DNA of 64,000 nt, from positions 58,096,909 through 58,160,908 of the forward strand of contig CM034547.1 in the NCBI GenBank assembly GCA_020055645.1, in the 5' to 3' direction. A model generated the notes under the pieces. That model did not search any database. It worked only from the letters and a program-made list of their open reading frames with translations, and was not told the origin of the DNA. Positions 56,351 to 64,000 of the stretch are shown here, piece by piece. The number at the start of each line of letters is the position of its first letter. Within the stretch, counting starts at the first letter, position 1. This DNA is from Tomocerus qinae (taxonomy: Eukaryota > Arthropoda > Collembola > Entomobryomorpha > Tomoceridae). Position numbers and translations under genes: made by a program.

Positions 56351-59122
56351 ATGAGTATCAACATGGACGATATTCTGATAGCTGGGAGATATTCAAATAT
56401 ATTTGAAGAGAACGACAGTGATAGTGGTAAGTCATAAATTCAAAGTTGTAATAATATTAGTACCAATTATTGTTGCCTCCACTGTTTGTTGCCTCCAAAC
56501 TTAATATAACTTAATACTTAAAAAACAAGCAATAATAATATACTCTACCAATAACTTAAAGTACCCCCTCTCTAGTAGAGGTAATGGTCCATAGATTCTA
56601 TAATATAATCGCACTATCGCACTATAATATAATCGCACTAATACCTGACTATCTATGTCTTGGTAGGAGAGCCTAGGAAACCTGCATATATTACGTAACC
56701 TAAAACCCCCTCTCCCAAGTGTAGCGCAAGTGCTAGCTGTAACTCTTTTGGACATCGCCTCCTCCCATCAACTATAAACGTAATATATGCACGTTCCTTA
56801 AAAGCACGAAAGCAAAATGCGCATGCCCCCTCCCACTAAACCAACGAAATGAGTTGTTTCATATTATTATAACATCAGAACAATAATACAATTCGCATAA
56901 GATTATTATTGGTGATTGATTAAAAATAATTAGCTAAAGAAGACAATCCGTTTTCTAAAATCCCGGAATCATATTTTTCTGATTTTAAAGGGGAACATTC
57001 TGGGGTGTTTATTAAAAATAGAGTATTTTATTATTCCCTGTATTGGACACTACGAAATACAGTTATTATTTTGGTTTAGGAATTTTTCCATTTGACCCGG
57101 AATTGTTTTTATTACTGTGATGGGTGGCCTGCTTAATTTCTCTTGAGTGCCAGGTTCGCCCCTTAGCTGGGTTCACTAGTATTAGATATCCAGCATTAGC
57201 ATTGGTCAGATCGTGCTATGTAAAGCGCTATATAATACCTGCACTGCCTTTCATCAAAGTAACAGAAATAACATAGAATGAGTTAAAGGAGGCCGAAGCG
57301 GAGGCTACAAGGGTACAGATGGAGGTACAAAATGAAGTGACCGATTGGAGGCAACTTGGAGGCAACAAAAACCGTTGCTTAAATCTAGCAACGAAAATGC
57401 CTAAAATTAGAAGTGAGTATTAAAATCCATGATAATTTGTCCGCGCGTTCTATGTATTATAGATTACAACGAAATCAAAATGAAATCTGGTGTCTTTTTT
57501 TAATTTGCAGAAGTTGCTCCAGAAGATGTCCCATCAACTAGTGAGATGGTGATATTGTTTCCTTACCGCAGAGGTATTGTATTATGGCAAATTAAAAATA
57601 CTTTTGAAATCTAATAATTTTAGATGTTAATTGCATTTATTGGTATATTATATAATAGTAGCCTATATAGTACTACTAATAATGCTTATTAATACTTTTA
57701 GATCCTAAATTTCCTGGGCATCTGTTAATTGTAGACGACTACAATGACGTTGATGGCATCATGAAAGTTCCGCCGGGGAAAACAACAGATTTTAACTCTT
57801 ATTTGGGTATCGTGCAGATTATCGGGAATTTTTATTTCGAAAAAATCATGGCTTTTGATTTAACAAAATTATTTTTTACATATAATTGCGGTTCGGTTTT
57901 ATCGGATTTATTAGTTTCCAACTTGACTGAGCCAAATATTTCAACCTCAGATATGAATTTGGCAATCAGAAATAGTTCAAAGTTTGTCAATTATTTAGGA
58001 GGTAAGTTTTCATTTATTTCGTTGTACTATGATATTTATTAAAGGTACTCTCCGTTGTCTGTGTATCATGAAAAATGTAACTATACATGATATTGATATT
58101 TATGGAATTTTTTGATTTTCTACCACTAACCGGAGTTCTATGATGTTTTCCAATTGCAGAACAAAAAAAGGGGAGCATTAAGGCGATACATGAAATCGAA
58201 TCCCATCAAGACGGGATAATAATGAGTGAAAATGAAGTAGATTCCTGTGACGGCTCTGATAACACTATTGCTAAAGATTGTAAGAAAAGAAAAATCGAGG
58301 AGAAAGTAGATATTAGGAGTACTAAAAGAAAAACGGCAAAGAAGTTTTCAATAAGAGTAATCCAAGTAAAAGCGGTTGATAGTGTCAATGAAACCTACGA
58401 ATTGAGGAGAACATCCAAGTTATATGATGTACTCGATCATTACTGTCGAACACGATTGGTAAAAATATGCTTTTTTATTATGAATGGTTGTGTTTTGTGT
58501 TTGCTTTGGGTAACGGTTTTTTACTGCTAATATTGTTATATTAATAATTTTAGAAATGCAAGACTACTGATGTGCGATTCTTTTATAAAAATCGCTTATT
58601 ACATTATTGTGATACAGTCCAGTCTCTTCAAATGGAAGAAAGTGACATCATAAGATGCTTTGATGCGAAGTTCATTGAAACATATACAGGTAAACAATTT
58701 CATGTAGTAAATTGGATTCCGAATTTAGAATGACTGCTAATCAATGACAGTGTAAACATATATATTTCAGTAAATTGCCTGATTCCGTTTATGAAACGAA
58801 ACGGACTGACAACCTCTAAAGGTACTTTTATTAGCGAGCTAGTAAGTATATCGCCGTCATTTCCTGATGGTTTTCCAGCAATTAAACGTCGGAAAAAATC
58901 TAAAGGTGAGTATTGTATTTCTTATAGATTAGGTAATCATTCAAGCATATTTGATTTTGCTTCAGACGGTTTCACGAAGTTCTTTTGTTTTCTAATGAAT
59001 TGTGGTATATTTTCTCCAAATTTTTTTCATTAGATTCGACAAAATTTCTGGCATCTTTAAAAGATGAAAATCTAAATAGTTATATGAAAAGGTTCTTAAC
59101 TTTGTCTCGTCGAAGAAAATAA
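56351..59122 (+). CDS. Nuclear-type protein with SUMO-like (Rad60-SLD/ubiquitin-like) domain, unknown function
   Basis: 365 aa in seven exons: 56351-56426, 57511-57573, 57702-58001, 58160-58458, 58554-58689, 58771-58905 and 59034-59122, all GT-AG. Five of the six introns are phase 1; intron 4, inside the fold, is phase 0. Residues 207-283 read as a beta-grasp of SUMO type. They have FSIRVIQVKA, then a Ser-Lys-Leu-Tyr-Asp-Val-Leu helix start, RFFYKNRLL and DTVQSLQMEESDIIRCF, matching the SUMO pattern of a DT..L.ME..D.I ending. There is no C-terminal di-glycine, so it is not a processed modifier. Basic clusters KKRKIEE, TKRKTAKK and KRRKKSK suggest nuclear targeting. Residues 47-146 form a separate domain that I do not recognise. 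Rad60/NIP45 relatives are the nearest idea, but this is an inference. The ATG is the first in a frame closed by a stop at 56282. Confidence 0.7.
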
Positions 59123-60558
59123 GAAGATGATGTAGATTTTTTATAATTTCTAGTTCGAAATCGCGTTTACTAAAACGCTTGTTTTGACAATCAAGAAACA
59201 TAATATTGATGTAGATGTATGATAACATAATAATAGATTTTAGTTTATCTAATGACCAATTGTAAAGCAGGGGTCACGCTTTAATGACACCCTATGTTTT
59301 TGTTGTATTTAAGCGATGTTATAATATTATTTTCTTTATTTGGTCACTGATGAATTTTTTTTGTGGTAAAATATTAGTAATTACTGCTGATTCTGCATTG
59401 AGTGACTTATTAAATTAATTGTCAATTAACAAGTTAATATATTGTAGTAAGATAAAGGTGTTACGTGTAGATGAGGTTTTTTGTCAGCTAGGATCATTCT
59501 TATTGAATGTAGGTCAAAAGTTGGTATTTATTTATAAGAATCGTTGTATTGGATAAAAATACCTCTACCGGGGTATTTTAATCAAACAGAGTTGGCCTTA
59601 AAATTATAACTCTTGTGAGTATACTACTACCATAGAATATATTTCCAATTTCTATGTATGGAAGCAAAGCAAACGTGAGATATCGCGCAGTCACACTTCA
59701 ACATTGTAAACTGATAGATTTCTTAAAAGTATGGCTTTTCTGCCTTCACTAATACTATCGCGCAAAACCACAAAACTTTGCTACTACCTTGTACAAATAT
59801 TTTTGCATATAACAAAAAGGGCATAATAATGTATTGTGTACGTCTCCAATCCTGTACTGTTTCTTCGATGTCTGTAGGTGTATTATTATCATCAATTTTA
59901 TGCAGGATACATAAAACAATGATGAAAGCCTTCTCTTCCTAAGGCAATGAGATAAGAAGATAGTGTTGCAAAACAGAAGATATCAGAGACGCCACCAAAT
60001 CTTTGTCTAGTGCTACGCTGTCGCTGTCAAGCCTCCCCACTTTAATACCTTCATCATCCAGCTTTACAATAATGCTAACAATGGGAACAATAAACATGGA
60101 TTTTACTTGTGTTCAACTGAGGGGTGAACCAAAATTGCAACGAAAAGGAATAAGCGTATCTTAAATGGTTATAATATGAGACGCCGGAAATGAATGTGCA
60201 ATGGTCCACTGCATTTCTTGCCATGCCTTCAGCTTAGCGCTTGTTGACGCTTGCCTAATTGTATTATTATACACTTACCTGTGCGAAGGTAATGTTGAGT
60301 CAGTGGCCATTATACTATCTTGCACATATTGAGTATTATTACTATTACATTAATGTGGTGATACATACTATGTTTTACTTTCGTTTTGACTAAAAGTTGA
60401 TTGTTAGTCTGCTCTAATCTTTGGTTTAGCGAACACTAGTGTATATGGTGGCCTGAATAATAATTATCTAACTTTGTAATCTCCTCATTTATTATCAAAT
60501 TTAGTAGTTCGATCGAAACAAAAGCTTGTGAGTAAATAAGGCAAGGTTGAGACAAAGA
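59123..60558. other. Intergenic region between the two plus-strand orphan genes
   Basis: 1.4 kb, AT-rich, holding the 3' UTR of the SUMO-like gene and the promoter of the secreted-protein gene. ATTAAA near 59410 is a possible poly(A) signal. Nothing else stands out. Confidence 0.45.
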
Positions 60559-63500
60559 ATGACGAGTTACAGATTGTTCGCATTGTGTTTGGGTGCATTT
60601 GCCCTATTAATTTTACAGGTTGAAGTAGCTCATTCTACTAGGAGCAAGTACTTTCAAGAACAAGACACGTCTTTCAATGCTGTTGGTAAGCAAATAGTTT
60701 TTTTCGTTACTTTTTTCACCATTCGACGTACAATTAAGATTTAAGATAGACTGACAAAGCAGTGCAATTTATGTAATGATAATAAGCTAAAATTATACTT
60801 TAGGCCTAAAATAATTATTTGTGTACACAAATGCAGTAATTCAACAGAGATTTATTTTTTTGGTCTAAAATCTCATTTGTGTTGGGTTTATTGCTATTAG
60901 TTTGTGCATCTCATGTTATGAAAATTTATGTGGTTGCATATTTGTTGTGCTATGCTAAATGTACGTAATATTATACAATTGTTACTGATTGAACAGCCTC
61001 AAAAAGCATTTCGATGGGCTGCCGTAAGAAAGTTGTCGGAAGTACTGTGCTACTCGGGGGAGTCAGAGCCTGTCAAAGCGCAAAACCACTCAAACCGTCA
61101 GGAATTCTGAAAATGGGCAAACTTTTATGCTCAGCAGAAGGATGGGGCATTTGTTCTCACAAAGATCGATTTGTTGATCAACTCTCATGGAAGTCTGACA
61201 AACTACCAGCAGGATGTTTCGCCTTCAGATATGGGTGAGTGAGCACGCGAGTCACTTGTCTTGAAACTTACTTTAACTCAAGTCTGACTGACTTTAGATA
61301 CCCAGTTTATGACGCATTTTATACCTTTTTACCTAACTTCACAGTATAAACGTGGTAGTATATTTCAGTCTAAAGAGTTGATGCAATCTTATTGTATTAT
61401 TATAGCGCTATAATGTACACAGTGCCCATACCGCATTGTGTTGAGAATTAAAGTAAGGTAATAATAAATACTTAGTTCCATGCAAAGTCTGATCTTATAT
61501 CGTGTAAGTTGGTTTAGTTACCTCTGCACTTTAAAATAGCAATAAAGTAATAAATAAGCATAGATCTACTAGATATAAATAATTATTTACGCGTTTTTAT
61601 ACATTATTGCATTGTACTCTGTACACTCGCTGTAATGATGTATGTACCAGTGTGTGCATCTATATATAAACCATTGTAAGATGATAGATACGCAATATTA
61701 GAAAACTGCTGAAGCATTGAGATAGATATATTCGAAGGTATGAATTTGCATGGGTGTGTGATATTTTCAGCACAATGCACATCATTTAACTAACATAGGG
61801 TAATACATAGTTATTGAAAACTTAGAAACATTAATTACTATTGTAAAATTGCTTAGTTCAATTACCCCTTTTATAAAATTAGTCTCCAAAAGTTTTTGAA
61901 AATTATTCACATACGTTTGTCATATTTGGAGATGACAATTTGATTGATTTTTTATCTCCCTTCGTCTTTTGTTTAGCAGTAAATAAGTTTGAAGTAAACT
62001 TCTTGTAAAATCCATAAAATTGTGTTTGTCATGTTTTCCATTTAAAATTGCTTTCAGAATCATGTTTGTAACTTTGTAGTGTAATGTAGTAAAAGGGAAT
62101 ACTTTGAGATATGCCTTAGGCATTGCTTTTTCTCACATTCACATGTACGATAAGTTTTTAAATATATAAATAGTGATACTTTTTTTACTACATTGTTGAT
62201 GCCATTAACACAGCTAGAAGCAACATTGAGCAAGCAATTGTACACATTGCAATTATTCTACATTTCTAATAGTATAGTAGTAAGTCGTGTAGGTAGACAG
62301 ATGATAAATTGCGTAAATTACTTACGACTAGACGAATGGTATATTTACATATAAATATAGGTAAACACTGGAAGAATTGGATTCATTACCACGTAGTAGT
62401 CCTCTCACCTCTTACTTGCTGATATCCCAAGGTTTATCATATAGTGGTCATACGTATGAAATTGGCAACTATATAGATACTTAATGTAGTATAAGTATAT
62501 CTGTATAATATGTAGGTGTGTATACATATGCATCGTGTATATGCCCACTATAAATGCTTATATAGATGAATAATTATAAAATAGCGCTACAAAACTTTGG
62601 GCATTTTTGACGAGCATTTATTGAGATAAATACACAAAATGTCCTTTAGTACCGCATTCCCTATCCCTTTCCCATTTTTATGTTTGAGCGTGGGATCCAA
62701 GATTGAAGGTTAAGGATTCGAGATTTTTTGCACTTTCTGACGACTACGACGAGTTTTCACTGACATTAGCTGGGTTATTGGATTGAATTCATTTGACTTT
62801 GACATGATGTGTATGATACAATAATATAATATGATGCACACTATCTTGTCTTTGTTGTACGTACCCATTTTCTGCTTGCATACTCTGAGTAAAAAGTCTA
62901 AGCATAATGTATGCTAAATACATGTTTTTTGGCTCAGTTATTATACAATTGTTCTTCTATCTCATGCACTATCTTACTATAAGTATGTTGATTTGTGGGA
63001 AAATTGTGGTCACATTAGATCACCCATACTTATGGATTCCACCATTAAGGATTATTATTATGTATAATTCCTATATTACGTGCTGTGATGACAAAATACC
63101 TTGACATTCTGTACATGTGCCTCCCTGAACCTGACTCCTCATAGTACTTCATACATAAAGTAGTGTGTAACTACAAAATTTTTTGCTAATATTTTTAATA
63201 CGCATTTATGATGCATATCTAGATGAATGTTGTGGTATGATTATAGAAATATTCAATTTTTAAAAAATTCATCTAGTTATACACTATAATCCTCTGCAAG
63301 TCTACGCTTTGCTTATTCTTGCATTAGGCATTTAATAAGAAATATTTTTCTGATAGAATGAAAAAAATGTAAATAATATTTTTATTAATCTATTATATCT
63401 ATTAAATATATTATTAATCACATTAAGTTAATGTTTATGTAAACTCATTTACTATACTCATATAATGTAATCCTTCCAGCACTAAAATACAATTGACACT

Positions 63501-63684
63501 AGACACTAACCCAATAATTGATTAACTTCATTTGTTTTTTAGGAAAAAAGATAAAGCCGCCGGTTATGGAAAGGACTGTCATACTAATTTGTACTTTCAC
63601 GGAGTTCTTTGCTGTCCTCAACACGATAACAAACTTGTGTACCAAAAACCTCGTCATTTTTCGAAAACCAATGAAGCATTTTAA
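60559..63684 (+). CDS. Secreted cysteine-rich protein, unknown family
   Basis: 168 aa in three exons, 60559-60685, 60997-61234 and 63543-63684, with matching phases (1 and 2) and a TAA stop. The ATG at 60559 opens a clear signal peptide: Tyr-Arg then a hydrophobic core LFALCLGAFALLILQVEVA, with cleavage likely near residue 26. The mature part has eight cysteines (51, 68, 87, 95, 116, 134, 145, 146), including a C-C pair in HGVLCCP, consistent with four disulfides. FRYGKK at 119-124 spans the exon 2/3 junction; Gly followed by Lys-Lys is the form of an amidation and dibasic processing site, but eight cysteines argue for a folded protein rather than a peptide precursor. I do not recognise the family. 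Confidence 0.72.
61235..63542 (+). other. Intron 2 of the secreted-protein gene (2.3 kb)
   Basis: AT-rich and non-coding, with many TATA-type simple stretches. No exon or RNA gene is recognised. Confidence 0.5.
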
Positions 63685-64000
63685 AGATGAATTCAATATC
63701 TGTGCACTGGAATACAATGTGGCAAATCTGCGTAGCTTTAGTATAAGGAATCGTCCGAAAATCGAAACTAAACCATTAGGTATTTTGTAAATTTAGTGCC
63801 TTAGATTTAGATATGTAGAAAATAACAGCATACTTTTGAAAACCAATTTACCAACTTGGCAATGCAGTGGTAGAAATAAGTAGCCAGCTTCAAATTGCAA
63901 TAATTTTTGTAAACGTTCGTTATTCACTATCTATACCCTGTATTTATCGGTTTCTAAGATTTTAAGTGAGGATATGTGTTTACACAGTTGTAAAAATATG
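63685..64000 (+). other. 3' flank of the secreted-protein gene
   Basis: Presumed 3' UTR and downstream sequence to the window end. The open frame continuing here (to 63790) belongs to a different frame from the coding exon. No canonical AATAAA is seen before the edge. Confidence 0.4.

Overview
This window is nuclear DNA from an animal, most likely an arthropod or close ecdysozoan relative. The evidence is multi-exon genes with GT-AG introns of 0.1-5 kb, AT-rich intergenic DNA full of small foldback transposons, and protein features typical of arthropods. Examples are the GSK-3 C-terminal stretch FNFTEHEL and the NK-2 homeodomain with Tyr54. I cannot fix the order from this sequence alone. No tRNA, rRNA, CRISPR array, bacterial-type operon or complete autonomous transposon was seen.

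Layout, left to right. (1) 167-8988, minus strand: the first five coding exons of a phospholipase C beta gene (PLCB1/Plc21C type). The rest of the gene lies beyond the left edge. (2) 9418-9642: a near-perfect 225-bp palindrome with TA ends in the PLC upstream flank. (3) About 9.7-30 kb: a long region without a recognisable gene. It holds scattered splice-flanked open stretches on both strands, one phase-compatible three-exon chain on the plus strand (20058-23252), and possible terminal exons. These may belong to a fast-evolving gene or a non-coding transcript. (4) 30196-36946, minus strand: a complete seven-exon GSK-3/shaggy kinase gene of 407 aa. (5) 40207-46836, plus strand, divergent from GSK-3: a complete six-exon NK-2 class homeobox gene of the vnd/Nkx2.2 type, 451 aa. 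(6) 47311-49266, minus strand, tail-to-tail with the homeobox gene: a four-exon F-box protein gene of 559 aa. (7) 49.67-52.0 kb: a cluster of short inverted-repeat elements, one with an 8-bp target duplication. (8) 53148-54820, minus strand: a complete otubain (OTUB1-type deubiquitinase) gene of 262 aa with a 227-bp foldback element in its second intron. (9) 56351-59122, plus strand: a seven-exon gene for a 365-aa lysine-rich protein with a SUMO-like fold. (10) 60559-63684, plus strand: a three-exon gene for a 168-aa secreted protein with eight cysteines after its signal peptide. I do not recognise it.

The genes do not form one functional unit. PLC beta (Gq signalling), GSK-3 (Wnt/insulin signalling), an NK-2 transcription factor (neural patterning), an F-box protein and a deubiquitinase are independent housekeeping or developmental genes. 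Splice junctions were placed by eye from consensus sites, reading-frame continuity and family resemblance. I saw no convincing new multi-gene system. The most novel material is the two unrecognised genes at 56-64 kb, the foldback elements, and the possible hidden transcription unit at 9.7-30 kb.
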